Position numbers and translations under genes: made by a program | Origin: Gaiellasilicea sp037720595 | Lineage (GTDB): Bacteria; Actinomycetota; Thermoleophilia; Gaiellales; Gaiellaceae | DNA length: 64,000 nucleotides | Direction: 5' to 3' | NCBI GenBank assembly: GCA_037720595.1 | Contig: JBBJLW010000009.1 | Coordinates: forward strand, 58,993 to 122,992 | Notes under the pieces: model-generated | Told to the model about the DNA's origin: nothing | The model's database searches: none | The model's input: only the letters and a program-made list of their open reading frames with translations | Part shown: in pieces, positions 7,889-16,323 of the stretch | Numbering within the stretch: the stretch's first letter is position 1 | Layout: each line of letters opens with the position of its first letter

Positions 7889-8485
7889 GATGCCCGAGCG
7901 TGTCGACGACGGCCACGCGGAACGGTCGCTCGTGGCACCGGCGCTCGACCTCGTCGACGACTCGGCGCGGCCGGGGTCGTGGAGCCACGACGATCCGATG
8001 CTGCTCCAGGCGCAGGGCCTCGGCCTTCGCGCTCGTCGCGCTTGATCGGCGACGCGGGACTCGGAAGAGACGGGGACCGGATCCTGGACGTGGGTACAGG
8101 CGTCGGGGGCCTCGCCGCCGTCTTCGCGAAGGCGTATCCGTATAAGGGCAGCTTGTACCAGGCCAATGGCGCGAAGATAGCCAATGCTCCGGCCACGATT
8201 TCTGTTGTCGGCGCCAAGGTCACGATCAACGCGCCGCGGCTTCCGGTCAAGTGTCTGTCACCCAACGGCACCTTCACCGCTCCGTCGGCTCCGATCAAGT
8301 ACGTGTTCAAGGGAACGCTCAAGGGCAACGCGGTGAGCGGCAACTACGTTCCACCGCTCGGCGGCACCGGCGAGTACTTCGTCGCGAAGGGCAGTTTCTT
8401 CCCCGCGACGAAGACGTTCGTCGGGAAGCTCTCGTTCTTCGGCAAGTGCCAGGGAACGTCCACGCTGCGCGCCAAGAAGGTCTAG
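7889..8485 (+). pseudogene. Mosaic of a methyltransferase fragment and a secreted beta-protein fragment
   Basis: One frame (about 7889-8045) reads like the part of a methyltransferase just before its SAM motif (ALDLVDDSARPGSWSHDDP) and then stops. A second frame (from about 8045) gives the SAM motif GDRILDVGTGVGGLAAVFA. It then switches at about 8130 without a break to a beta-rich domain (KGSLYQANGAKIANAP to GKCQGTSTLRAKKV) ending in TAG at 8485. The domain resembles small secreted actinobacterial beta proteins. This is a frameshifted remnant joined to an unrelated 3' end, at the right edge of the accessory island. Confidence 0.6.
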
Positions 8486-8669
8486 AGCCGCTTCACTCGC
8501 ACCCGTGGAGCCGCAGACGCCGGGCTGGGTAGATGCCGGCCTGGCGTCGGGCCTGCGGGTTAGGCCGCGACCGCGGCCCCTCGTGCGAGATCCCTCGCCT
8601 GGAGCCGGGTCAGGTCTTGCAATCGAGCCATCTTCGGCAGCCCGGCAACGTCGACGTCGACGTCGAAGG

Positions 8670-9305
8670 TCAGGCTTCGATTCGGCGGGCGAACTCCGGC
8701 AACTCGAGTTCCTGCTCGTCGAACACCCTCCGTGGGCCGCGGAGCTCGAGCGTCCTCAGCCAGTGCGCGCGGAGGTTCGGCCGCTCCCACGCAGCCGGCT
8801 TCAGGAACCGCCCCCATCGGGTGAGCATGAAGAGGAAGAGGTCTGCGACCGAGCGCTCGTCGCCGACGAGCCAATTGCGGCCGGCGAGGTGCGCGTCGAT
8901 CCGGTCGTAGTGCTCGTGTAGCTCCGCGTCGGCTAGTTCCTTGACGCCCTCGGTCCCGTAGCGGTGCGGGTAGAAGTGGCGCATCTGCGCAGCCTGCACC
9001 GTGTTCGAGAGCCACAGCAACCACCGGTAGAGCTCGGCGCGCTCGGGCGTCCCCGTCGGCGGCGCGAGGCGCGCGTCCGGATACTTGTCCGCCAAGTGGA
9101 GGCAGATCGCGGCCGCCTCCGTCAGCACCAGGTCGCCGTCCTCGAGCGTCGGGATCTTCCCCCACGGGTTCAGCGCCAGGTAGGCGTCGGAGGGGCGCCC
9201 GTCGGGGTCGCGCTCGACGCGGACGAGCTCGTAGGGCACGCCGATCTCGGCGAGCGCTGCATGAGGCGCCATCGCCGCTGTGCCGGGGAGAAAGTGGAGC
9301 CGCAT
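8670..9305 (-). CDS. Glutathione S-transferase family protein
   Basis: A 211-residue protein with a thioredoxin-fold N-domain (MRLHFLPGTAAMAPHAALAEIGVPYELVRV, cis-Pro loop GKIPTLEDGD, then LTEAAAICLHLADKYP) and an all-helical C-domain with the N-capping segment RNWLVGDERSVADLFLFML. Length and order are those of cytosolic GSTs. Actinobacteria generally lack glutathione, so another thiol or a non-catalytic role is likely. It has no operon partner: a pseudogene lies on one side and a long gap on the other. Confidence 0.88.
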   Translation of the reverse strand: MRLHFLPGTAAMAPHAALAEIGVPYELVRVERDPDGRPSDAYLALNPWGKIPTLEDGDLVLTEAAAICLHLADKYPDARLAPPTGTPERAELYRWLLWLSNTVQAAQMRHFYPHRYGTEGVKELADAELHEHYDRIDAHLAGRNWLVGDERSVADLFLFMLTRWGRFLKPAAWERPNLRAHWLRTLELRGPRRVFDEQELELPEFARRIEA

Positions 9306-9422
9306 CGAGCGTCGACTCTACTCCGCGAGCGGGGCTGAAGCTTTGTGATCCGGAGAACGCCGCGCCCGAAGCTGAGCGACGATCGCGTCGTTCAGCCCCG
9401 GGCGGGCGGTGAGCCGCGGCGG

Positions 9423-9596
9423 TTAGACACGGGCTCGCAGGTGCAGGTGGGCGAGGCCGGCGAGCCGCTTCCGCGGTGCGGCCTTGCGGGTCGTAGCGGC
9501 CGGTGCGGCCGCCGGAGCCCGGCGGGCGGCGTGGGCGAGACGCTCCGTGTGCTCACGGTGCAGCAGGCGGGCGACCTCGGGTTCGTGACCGAGCAT
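9423..9596 (-). CDS. Small basic hypothetical protein with a strong ribosome binding site
   Basis: A 57-residue protein (MLGHEPEVARLLHREHTERL to HLHLRARV) whose ATG follows GAAAGGAGGAAAC, one of the best Shine-Dalgarno sequences in the window. It is rich in Ala, Arg and His, with an amphipathic helical N-half. A second possible tiny frame (9553-9657, GTG start, GAAGGAG upstream) overlaps its start and could couple translation, but support for that is weak. Short proteins of this kind are common in actinobacteria. The function is unknown. Confidence 0.45.
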   Translation of the reverse strand: MLGHEPEVARLLHREHTERLAHAARRAPAAAPAATTRKAAPRKRLAGLAHLHLRARV

Positions 9597-9956
9597 GTTT
9601 CCTCCTTTCGGATGGCTTCGATGTGGCGGTGGCGTCGTTATCGCTCAGGAAAATCACGGTGCGAGTTCTCCTTCCTGTACGGATGGGTTGGTGACGCCCG
9701 AAGGCGCTCTTTCCTACCGCAGCTAAGGCAGCTGCGACCGCATGTTCAGGCGCTTCAGACGGCCAAAGCGACTAAGCTGCGACTAGCTGATGGACCGATG
9801 TCCGGTCCGGCGAACGGCGCTGGCTAGGCCGTGAGCGGAGGCCAGACGCGGAAGATGTTTCGGGACAATCTGACCTCCTTTCGGATCAGGCTGGCCGGTA
9901 ATTCGACCAGTGGAAGTCAACCATGATGCCGACTGGCGAGGTCGCTGTCAAGAGAA
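9597..9956. other. Gene-poor interval with a duplicated Shine-Dalgarno-like 13-mer
   Basis: No convincing gene is seen. The 13-mer CCTCCTTTCGGAT occurs at 9601-9613 and again at 9874-9886. On the minus strand each copy is an ATCCGAAAGGAGG ribosome-binding-site context. The second copy leads into a 14-codon frame from a TTG and then a stop. A minus-strand TTGACA lies near 9946, so this may be a leader region for the small gene at 9423-9596 or the remains of a duplicated gene start. Confidence 0.35.
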
Positions 9957-10410
9957 TTATTCCGACGGGGACGCTGGCCCAGGAACGACCTCGGCCGGCT
10001 CGACCGGCGGCGGCGTCCCGATCGCGTAGTCGGCCGGGTCGTTCTGGTGCCGCGAGAGGTAGACGAACGGCAAGGCCAGCGCCGAGATCGCGGCGCCGAG
10101 CAGGTAGGAGTTCCCGTAGCCCCACACGTCGGCCGAGCGGCCGAGCACCGGCTGGGCGACCACGCCTCCGGTCGAGCCGAGCATCGAGTCGAAGGAGAGG
10201 ATCGACGCTCGCTGCTGCGACGGGATCAGCCCGTTCCGGTAGGCCTGACGGATCGGCATCGACGCCGCGAGGAGCAAGCCTCCAGGTTCGAGAGGCCCGC
10301 ATCGAGGAGGAAGTCGTGTTGATCCCCCAGATGAAGGATGCGGCCAGCGTGTTCCCGAGCAGGAGCGCCACGTAGATCCGCGGATCGAGGACGGTGTCGG
10401 CATGCCCGTG
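9957..10410 (-). pseudogene. Frameshifted C-terminal piece of an MFS transporter
   Basis: One frame gives TVLDPRIYVALLLGNTLAASFIWGINTT (about 10410-10310). A second frame, from about 10285 to the TAA at 9957, continues as LLLAASMPIRQAYRNGLIPSQQRASILSFDSMLG, then GNSYLLGAAISALALPFVYLSR. Together they match the last third of a major-facilitator transporter, including the cytoplasmic loop RNGLIPSQQRAS. A frameshift separates them, and the first two thirds of the gene are absent, so it is a remnant. Confidence 0.7.
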
Positions 10411-10468
10411 GCGGACGGTCGGTCCACCACGGGCTAACGACCACGGGTCGGTGAGGATTCCGGCCGGG

Positions 10469-11122
10469 TCAGGTGCGGAGCGCGGTCACCGGCTCCGCGG
10501 CTGCCGTCTCGCTCCTGCGCGCGAGGAAGAACGTCGTCCCGAGTACCCAGATCGGCAGGCCGAAGACCAGGGCCGCCCAGCCGATCGGGCCGATCACGAG
10601 GATCACGGCGAGGAAGAAGCTGAACCACGCCCACGCTTTCGGGAAGATTCCCGAACGCAGCGCGACGGCTCCCGCCCCGATCATCAGCAGGATTGCCGAG
10701 AGCTCTGCTGCGACGAAGAACGCGTCGCCCATCGTCGCCATCGACGCCGCTGCCGCCGAGCTGAGGTCCTCCTCCTGGATCGCCGCCGCGACGTCGGGGC
10801 CGGCGCTCAACATGGCGAACGCGCCTGTCGCCACCGCTCCCACGAACGCCAGATTCGAGAACATGCGCGAACCGCCCTCCGCTGCGGCGAGCCGATCGCG
10901 CAGCACGATCGCGAACCAGATGAACGCGAGGCAGCCGATCATGAAGAGCCAGCTTCCGATCAGGATCCTGTTCGCGTCTTCCTGGTAGTAGGCGAGGAAC
11001 TCCGCCTCTGTCGTCTTCTCACCCGGCACGTTCCCGGACTCGATCACGAAGACCCCGACAATCCACAACACGACCGCCACAACGCCGGTGTAGACGGCCC
11101 AGCGCTCGGGTGTCTGCCGCAT
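10469..11122 (-). CDS. Uncharacterised polytopic membrane protein
   Basis: A 217-residue protein. The ATG at 11122 is chosen because GAGGAGGGG lies just before it, although the frame is open further upstream. About six hydrophobic segments are visible: WAVYTGVVAVVLWIVGVFV; an outside loop with EFLAYYQEDANR; ILIGSWLFMIGCLAFIWFAIVL; SNLAFVGAVATGAFAML; FFVAAELSAILLMIGAGAVAL; and a C-terminal pair. No transporter signature is recognised. Confidence 0.8.
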   Translation of the reverse strand: MRQTPERWAVYTGVVAVVLWIVGVFVIESGNVPGEKTTEAEFLAYYQEDANRILIGSWLFMIGCLAFIWFAIVLRDRLAAAEGGSRMFSNLAFVGAVATGAFAMLSAGPDVAAAIQEEDLSSAAAASMATMGDAFFVAAELSAILLMIGAGAVALRSGIFPKAWAWFSFFLAVILVIGPIGWAALVFGLPIWVLGTTFFLARRSETAAAEPVTALRT

Positions 11123-11224
11123 GACCCCTCCTCGATTCGCATAGGATCGGACTCGCGAGCGCATCCTCTCGCGACGCGAACCGGGGTCAAGCAGGTTTGA
11201 GCCTCGTGGCGACGCAGAGGACGG

Positions 11225-12604
11225 TCAGGGCCGAACGAGCGGGCGGACCTTGGAGCGAGACTTCGTCTTCGCTTCCGTGCTCGGTGTCGCGGCCCGAAGC
11301 GGGGGGACGCGGCTCGTCGCAGTGGCGCTTTTTCCACGCAGTGGCGCATCTGCGGGAATCTCGGGCGTGCGGGGCGCGTTCTCCTTCGGCACCGGCATGA
11401 GCTTCCGCTTCGTTGCAGGCTTGGTCTTCGCGCTGTTTGCTGCCGTTTTCGTCTGACCGGGTGCAACTGCGCTGCGGCCCCTGACCGGCGTCGCGGCCGA
11501 CGAAGGCCTGGCGCGCTCGACCTTTGGCTTCGTGGCGGCCGGCTTGGGCGCGGACTGTGCGGCCTTGGCGCGGATGATTCCGGGCGGCAGCTTCGGGCGC
11601 TGATCCTGCACCACCGGCGATCGCTCCGAGGCCGGAACGACGACTGCGGGAGCCGACCGAGCCGGTTGCGGCTTCACGGGCTCCTGGACGCGCTTGACGC
11701 CCTCGTAGCCTGCGCCGCCCGCCACGGCGACCGCCGCGACGCCGATCGCGAGCTTCGCGGCAACGCCCGTTCCGATCGCGCCTGCGATTCCCCCTCCGGC
11801 CGCGGCACCGGCTCCCAGCGCCGGCAAGCCCAGCGCCGGCAAGCCCAGCGCCGGCAAGCCCAGCGCGGGCATCCCCAGCGCGGCAGATGCGCTCGGCGCA
11901 CCCTTGAAGAGCGTCAGCGAAAGCGGTAGAGGCAGGACGGCGAGGCCCTTGAACGCGTGGCGGCGCTTCTTTCCGAGCGCAGCGATCCGGGCGCAGCTAG
12001 GACATTCCTCCAGATGGGCGGTGAGCCGCTTCCGCTCCTTTCGGCCGAGGCGGCCGTCGGCCTGCTGCGAGAGCGCGAGCTCCGCTCGGTCGCAGGTGAC
12101 GAGGTTCTCCAGCTCCTCGGCGAGTGAGCGCCGGGCGCGGAAGATCAGCGTCTCGAGGGCGGTCGCAGAGACCCCGAGGATGGCGACGATCTCCTTGTAC
12201 GAGCGACCCTCCAGCTCTCGGAGGACGAGCGCCTCTCGTTGCGCAGGAGGAATCCTCTGGAGCGCGCGAACGAGGTCGTCGATCGAGGGACCGTCGTTGT
12301 CAGACTCGATCGTGGCGAGCTCGCGATCGAGCTCGACTTCGCGCGGCCGCGACTGCTGCTGCCGAAAGCGCTGCCGGATCAGGTTGTGCGCGATCGTGAT
12401 CAGCCAGTTCGTGGGCTTGCGTGGGCGCTCGCCTCGCTCCAGCGCGCGCAGGGCGTTGACGAACGTCGTCTGCGTCACGTCCTCCGCATCGGCCGAGTTG
12501 CCGAGGACGGCGTAGACGTAGCGGTACACCTCGGCGGCGTGGGCACGGTAGAGCTCGTCCAGCTCGCGCGCAGCCTTCATCCCAATCGCGGTGGTCGCCA
12601 TCAT
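11225..12604 (-). CDS. ECF-like sigma factor fused to a zinc finger, membrane segment and Lys/Pro-rich tail
   Basis: A 459-residue protein. Sigma region 2 lies at about 14-80 (ELYRAHAAEVYRYVYAVLGNSADAEDVTQTTF) and region 4 at about 112-162 (RIPPAQREALVLRELEGRSYKEIVAILG). A zinc-finger HLEECPSCARI follows (H197, C201, C204, possibly C171), then GLPAL repeats (246-264), one hydrophobic stretch at about 275-300, and a long basic Pro/Ala-rich tail. Sigma and anti-sigma modules in one chain suggest a membrane-tethered sigma factor, released or rearranged on a signal. That mechanism is inferred. The start has a weak ribosome site; 12601 is an alternative. Confidence 0.85.
   Translation of the reverse strand: MMATTAIGMKAARELDELYRAHAAEVYRYVYAVLGNSADAEDVTQTTFVNALRALERGERPRKPTNWLITIAHNLIRQRFRQQQSRPREVELDRELATIESDNDGPSIDDLVRALQRIPPAQREALVLRELEGRSYKEIVAILGVSATALETLIFRARRSLAEELENLVTCDRAELALSQQADGRLGRKERKRLTAHLEECPSCARIAALGKKRRHAFKGLAVLPLPLSLTLFKGAPSASAALGMPALGLPALGLPALGLPALGAGAAAGGGIAGAIGTGVAAKLAIGVAAVAVAGGAGYEGVKRVQEPVKPQPARSAPAVVVPASERSPVVQDQRPKLPPGIIRAKAAQSAPKPAATKPKVERARPSSAATPVRGRSAVAPGQTKTAANSAKTKPATKRKLMPVPKENAPRTPEIPADAPLRGKSATATSRVPPLRAATPSTEAKTKSRSKVRPLVRP
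11819..11879. repeat. 15-bp tandem repeat inside the sigma-factor gene
   Basis: Four adjoining units of about 15 bases (ccggcaagcccagcg and close variants, the last diverged) encode GLPAL repeats on the minus strand. They lie between the zinc finger and the membrane segment, so length variation would change the linker without breaking the frame. Confidence 0.85.
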
Positions 12605-12685
12605 CTCTAAAGATGCCCGCCGGAGCCTCTCTCTCACGCGCTCCCACAAAGTCCTTACATTTGCCGCCGCTGTTAACTTCCCCCC

Positions 12686-13549
12686 GTGGCAGCAACCGAG
12701 ACCTGGCGGATCGCGATCGTCACGATGGTGCGGCCCGTGCTCGAGCGGCTCGTTCCCGTGCTGCTCGACTTCGGCCACGAGCCCGTCGGCGTCGTTACGG
12801 CGCGCGCCGATGGGGATAAGCCGTCGGAAATGGCGCTCGGGGACGCGACCGCTCCGCCCGGTCTCGACCTGCTCTTCGCGAAGGACAAATGGTCGGTGGA
12901 GCCGCTGCTGCGCGCGCTCCGGCCCGATCTGATGCTCTGCTGGGGCTTTCCGTGGAAGTTGCCGCAGGCCGCCCTCGATGTGGCGCGCCTGGGCTCGATC
13001 AACCTGCACCCGGCCCTGCTCCCGCGCCACCGCGGCCCGGTCCCGCTCGCGTGGGCCTTGCGCGAGGGCGACGGCCGCTTCGGGATCACGTGGCACCGGA
13101 TGGACGCCGAGCTCGATACGGGCGGGATCCTCGCGCAGACGTCGATCCCGATCGAGGACGACGACACCGTGATCACGGACTTCGGGCCGAAGCTCGGCGC
13201 CGCGGCGTTCGGGTTGCTGCCGCGGGTCTTCGAGCGGGTCGCGGCCGGCGATCCAGGGGACGCGCAGCCGGTCGAAGGCGCGAGCTGGGCCGGCCACTTC
13301 GAGGACGACGAGTACGTCCGCATCGACTGGTCGCAGCCCGCGCGGCAGATCCACGATCAGGTGCGCGCGTGGAACCTGACGTTCGGGATGAGCCGGATCG
13401 TCGCGCCCGTCGCGGAGCTCGACGGTGAGAGCGTTCGTCTCGTCCGCACGAGCCTGCGCGACCCCGGCGACGGCGCTCGTCGGATCGAGTGCGGCGACGG
13501 CCCGCTCTGGCTCGTCGAGTCGGAGTCCTTCGACCCTGAATCGTCCTAG
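12686..13549 (+). CDS. Formyltransferase-domain protein (methionyl-tRNA formyltransferase-like)
   Basis: A 287-residue protein starting at GTG. The N-terminal Rossmann part (WRIAIVTMVRPVLERLVPVLLDFGHEPVGVVT) is followed by the formyl-transfer motif INLHPALLPRHRGPVPLAWALREGD, with the catalytic Asn/His pair, and by FGITWHRMDAELDTGGILAQTSIPI. The C-terminal part fits the Fmt-type OB domain. Divergence from standard Fmt spacing and an orphan setting mean it may act on another acceptor, such as a sugar nucleotide. Confidence 0.85.
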   Translation: MAATETWRIAIVTMVRPVLERLVPVLLDFGHEPVGVVTARADGDKPSEMALGDATAPPGLDLLFAKDKWSVEPLLRALRPDLMLCWGFPWKLPQAALDVARLGSINLHPALLPRHRGPVPLAWALREGDGRFGITWHRMDAELDTGGILAQTSIPIEDDDTVITDFGPKLGAAAFGLLPRVFERVAAGDPGDAQPVEGASWAGHFEDDEYVRIDWSQPARQIHDQVRAWNLTFGMSRIVAPVAELDGESVRLVRTSLRDPGDGARRIECGDGPLWLVESESFDPESS

Positions 13550-13573
13550 CGGACTGGCGGCCGTAGCTCGGGT

Positions 13574-13602
13574 GCGGCCGGAGGCACGCTGCCTCCGGCC
13601 GC
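13574..13602. terminator. Bidirectional terminator hairpin
   Basis: A perfect 13-bp stem (GCGGCCGGAGGCA and its complement) with a 3-base loop lies between the convergent formyltransferase and RTX-like genes. There is no clear T run on either side, which is common for GC-rich actinobacterial terminators. Confidence 0.75.
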
Positions 13603-13618
13603 CGAGTCAGTCGTCGGG

Positions 13619-14185
13619 CTAGTCGTCGCCGCCGTCGGTGGTGATGGTGACGGTCTTCACGACCTCGCAGTTCTCGTGGACGTCGTTCTCCTTGCTGTTC
13701 AGCCAGACGGTGTCGTTGCCGGAACCACAGTTGATCCGGTCGACGTCGTCGTCGTTGGCGAGCGCGTGCAGCGTGTCGTCGCCGTCGCCGCCGTTCTGCA
13801 CGTCGGCGCCTCGGCCGACCCAGATCACGTCGTTGCCGTTGCCGCCGTCGACCGTGTCGTCGCCCTTCCGGCCGCGGAGGAGGTCGTTCCCGTCCCCGCC
13901 GCTCAGAGTGTCGTTTCCTTCCCCGCCGAAGACGCGGTCGTTGCCGCCTTCGCCGTTCAGGGTGTCCCTGCCGCGATTGCCGTGGATCCGATCGTTTCCA
14001 TCGCCGGCGTTGACTGTGTCGTCACCGGCGAGAGCGACGATCCGGTCGCGCTCGGGCGTCCCGGTGAGCGTGTCGTCGCCGTTTGTTCCCTTGATCGTCG
14101 CGAAGCTGTGTGCTAGCGCCGCGCCGGTCACGACGAGCAGTGCGAGAGCGGCGAGCGCTCCGACCATCGTCCTGGTGCTCTTCAT
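13619..14185 (-). CDS. Secreted RTX-type calcium-binding repeat protein
   Basis: A 188-residue protein with a signal peptide (MKSTRTMVGALAALALLVVTGAALAHS) and about seven nonapeptide repeats of the GGxGxDxUx kind, for example GTNGDDTLTGTPERDRIVAL, GDGNDRIHGNRGRDTLNGEG and GGDGNDLLRGRKGDDTVDGG. Such repeats fold into a calcium-binding beta-roll outside the cell. A Cys pair near the end (NCGSGNDTV, HENCEVV) may form a disulfide. The ATG at 14185 is preceded by GGAGGGG. It is small and lacks an enzymatic domain, so it is probably a wall-associated or released calcium binder. Confidence 0.88.
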   Translation of the reverse strand: MKSTRTMVGALAALALLVVTGAALAHSFATIKGTNGDDTLTGTPERDRIVALAGDDTVNAGDGNDRIHGNRGRDTLNGEGGNDRVFGGEGNDTLSGGDGNDLLRGRKGDDTVDGGNGNDVIWVGRGADVQNGGDGDDTLHALANDDDVDRINCGSGNDTVWLNSKENDVHENCEVVKTVTITTDGGDD

Positions 14186-14277
14186 CTGATTCCCCTCCGT
14201 TGATCGAGCGTACGACGGCACTCTCTCCGGTGCCTGTCAGCCGGCCGTTCGCCGGACGTAAGGCGTACGTAAAACGA

Positions 14278-15630
14278 TCAGGCTCGCGTCAGCTCCGACT
14301 CGGCCGGGGTTGCGCCCAATGGCCCCGCGAGCGGCAGGTGAACGGTGAAGACGGTGCGCTGTCCCGGGGCGCTCGCCGCCTCGACGGACCCGCCCATCCC
14401 CTCCGCGAGCTCCTTCACGATCGCGAGGCCGAGCCCCGTCCCGACGGGACGCTCGCGGCCGTAGCGGGAGTAGAGATAGAAGCGCTCGAACGCCCGAGCC
14501 AGCTCCTCGGCCTCGAGACCTGGGCCAGTGTCCTCGATCTGGAGCTCGCCCGGAGTCGCGCGAATCCGCACGGAGCCACCTGCCGGCGTCAGTCGCAGAG
14601 CGTTCTCGACCAGGTTCGAGACGATTTGGAGCGCGCGGTCGGCGTCGGCAAGTGCGGGCGCCGTCGGGGTGCCGTCGACGTCCAGGGTCACTCCGAAGTC
14701 GCGCGTCTGGCTCTCGTACCGGCGCAGAGCGTCCTGCGCGATCGTGCGCAGGTCGATCGTCTCCCGCCGGACGCTGAACTCGGCCTTGCGCATGCGCGCG
14801 AGGTCGAGCACGTCGCCGACGAGCCGCTCGAGCCGCTGCGACTCGCGGACGATCGTGGTCGCCGCCTCCTCGGCGGGGAGCATCCCCTCGCGCAACCCCT
14901 CGGCGTAGCCGCGGATTGCGGTCAGCGGCGTCTTCAGCTCGTGACTGACTGAGAGCAGGAACGCACGCTCGGCCTCCCGCGCCTTTGCGAGCTGGACGGC
15001 GACCTCGTTGAAGCTCTCGGCGAGGAGCGCCAGCTCGCGCGGCCCCTCGACCGGCACGAGTGGAGGCTGCTCGGAAGAGCCGGCGAGCTCGCGCGTCGCC
15101 TCGGCCACGCGCCGGACTGGGCGCGCGATCGCGCGGGCGAGCAGGAACGCGATCAGCGCAGCGAGCGCGGCCGTCACGAGCGCGGCGAAGATCAGGCCTT
15201 CGACGTGCGGTCGCCAGGCCGAATTGGTCGAGCTCGCCGGCCGCAGCAGCACGAACCCCTTGCCGCGCACGAGTCGCGCCGCGTAGAGATATCGGGTGCC
15301 GTCGCTCTCGAGTGTTCCGTCGAGTCGCGCGCCGCGCCGGAGCTCCGCGGCGCGCTCGGGAGGCAGGAGCGGCGAGGAGCCGTCGAGCGGAACCTGGACG
15401 ACGCGCTCGTCCTGCCGCTCGAGGAACTCCTGCAGCGACCGGAGCCGCGAGAAGGGGAGGATCGCCTGGCGCTCCCGCTCGACGAGCAGGTCGAGCTGCG
15501 CCGAGACGTCTCGAAGCGTGTTGCGCTCGACGGCCCTGCGGGTCAGAACCGCTCCGATCGCGAGGGCCAGAACGAGGGAGAGCAGCGCGACGAGGCCGAT
15601 CGCGGCGAAGAGCCGCGCGCGGAGTGTCAT
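14278..15630 (-). CDS. Sensor histidine kinase, HAMP type
   Basis: A 450-residue protein. Membrane segment 1 is at residues 8-31 (FAAIGLVALLSLVLALAIGAVL), an extracytoplasmic sensor domain runs to about 150, and membrane segment 2 (GLIFAALVTAALAALIAFLLARAIA) leads into a HAMP linker. Then come the HisKA box SVSHELKTPLTAIRGYAEG and the ATPase boxes NLVENALRLTP, IEDTGPGLEAEELARAFERFY and GTGLGLAIVKELAEGMGG. The organisation is BaeS/MprB-like. The gene overlaps the response regulator by four bases (ATGA), so they are a cognate pair. Confidence 0.93.
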   Translation of the reverse strand: MTLRARLFAAIGLVALLSLVLALAIGAVLTRRAVERNTLRDVSAQLDLLVERERQAILPFSRLRSLQEFLERQDERVVQVPLDGSSPLLPPERAAELRRGARLDGTLESDGTRYLYAARLVRGKGFVLLRPASSTNSAWRPHVEGLIFAALVTAALAALIAFLLARAIARPVRRVAEATRELAGSSEQPPLVPVEGPRELALLAESFNEVAVQLAKAREAERAFLLSVSHELKTPLTAIRGYAEGLREGMLPAEEAATTIVRESQRLERLVGDVLDLARMRKAEFSVRRETIDLRTIAQDALRRYESQTRDFGVTLDVDGTPTAPALADADRALQIVSNLVENALRLTPAGGSVRIRATPGELQIEDTGPGLEAEELARAFERFYLYSRYGRERPVGTGLGLAIVKELAEGMGGSVEAASAPGQRTVFTVHLPLAGPLGATPAESELTRA

Positions 15631-16310
15631 GGTCTGACGGCCTTGTAGCCCGCCCCGCGGAACGTGCGGATCGTGTCCGGCCGGCCGAGCTTGCGGCGCA
15701 GCTGCGCTACGTGCACGTCGACCGTGCGCGTTCCGCCCGCGTAGCTCATCCCCCAGACGCGATCGAGCAGCAGGTCGCGGGAGACGACGATCCCGACGTT
15801 GTCGAGGAGGTAGGCGAGCAGGTCGAACTCCTTGCCCGTCAGCTCGACGGGGTCGCCGGCAACGGTCACCTCGCGGGCCTCCGCGTCCAGCATCACGTCG
15901 CCGAGCTCCAGCCTCGCCGTTCGCGGGGCCGGATCGGTGCGCCGGAGAACGGCCTTCACGCGCGCGGCCAGCTCGCGCGGCGAGAAGGGCTTCGTCACGT
16001 AGTCGTCGGCGCCGACCTCGAGCCCCGCGACCCGGTCTGCCTCCTCGTCTCGCGCGGTGAGCATCACGATCGGAACCGACGAGCGCGATCGAATCTCGCG
16101 GCAGATGTCGAAGCCGTCCTGACCGGGCAGGCCGACGTCGAGGATGACGAGCCGTGGCCGCAGGCGCTCGAGGTCGAGCAGCGCGTCCTCCCCCGAGCGA
16201 ACCCAGGCGATTCGGTAGCCGCTCTGCTCGAGATACGCGCTCACGAGCGAGCCGATCGACTCCTCGTCCTCGACGAGCAGGAGCTGCGGCCTCGGCGCTC
16301 CTGCGCTCAT
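15627..16310 (-). CDS. OmpR/PhoB-family response regulator
   Basis: A 227-residue regulator with a receiver domain (acidic pocket VEDEES, phospho-acceptor Asp in LVILDVGLPGQDG, Lys in YVTKPFSP) and a winged-helix C-domain (PVELTGKEFDLLAYLLDN, RDLLLDRVWG, RTVDVHVAQLRRKLG, FRGAGYKAV). It is the partner of the HAMP kinase encoded immediately downstream. The small secreted protein upstream may be a target or an accessory. Confidence 0.93.
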   Translation of the reverse strand: MSAGAPRPQLLLVEDEESIGSLVSAYLEQSGYRIAWVRSGEDALLDLERLRPRLVILDVGLPGQDGFDICREIRSRSSVPIVMLTARDEEADRVAGLEVGADDYVTKPFSPRELAARVKAVLRRTDPAPRTARLELGDVMLDAEAREVTVAGDPVELTGKEFDLLAYLLDNVGIVVSRDLLLDRVWGMSYAGGTRTVDVHVAQLRRKLGRPDTIRTFRGAGYKAVRP

Positions 16311-16323
16311 GAGCGTGACGGGC

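Noticed and set aside
12605..13354. Open extension upstream of the sigma-factor gene
   Set aside because: It is antisense to the formyltransferase gene. Sigma homology starts just after the ATG pair at 12601-12604.
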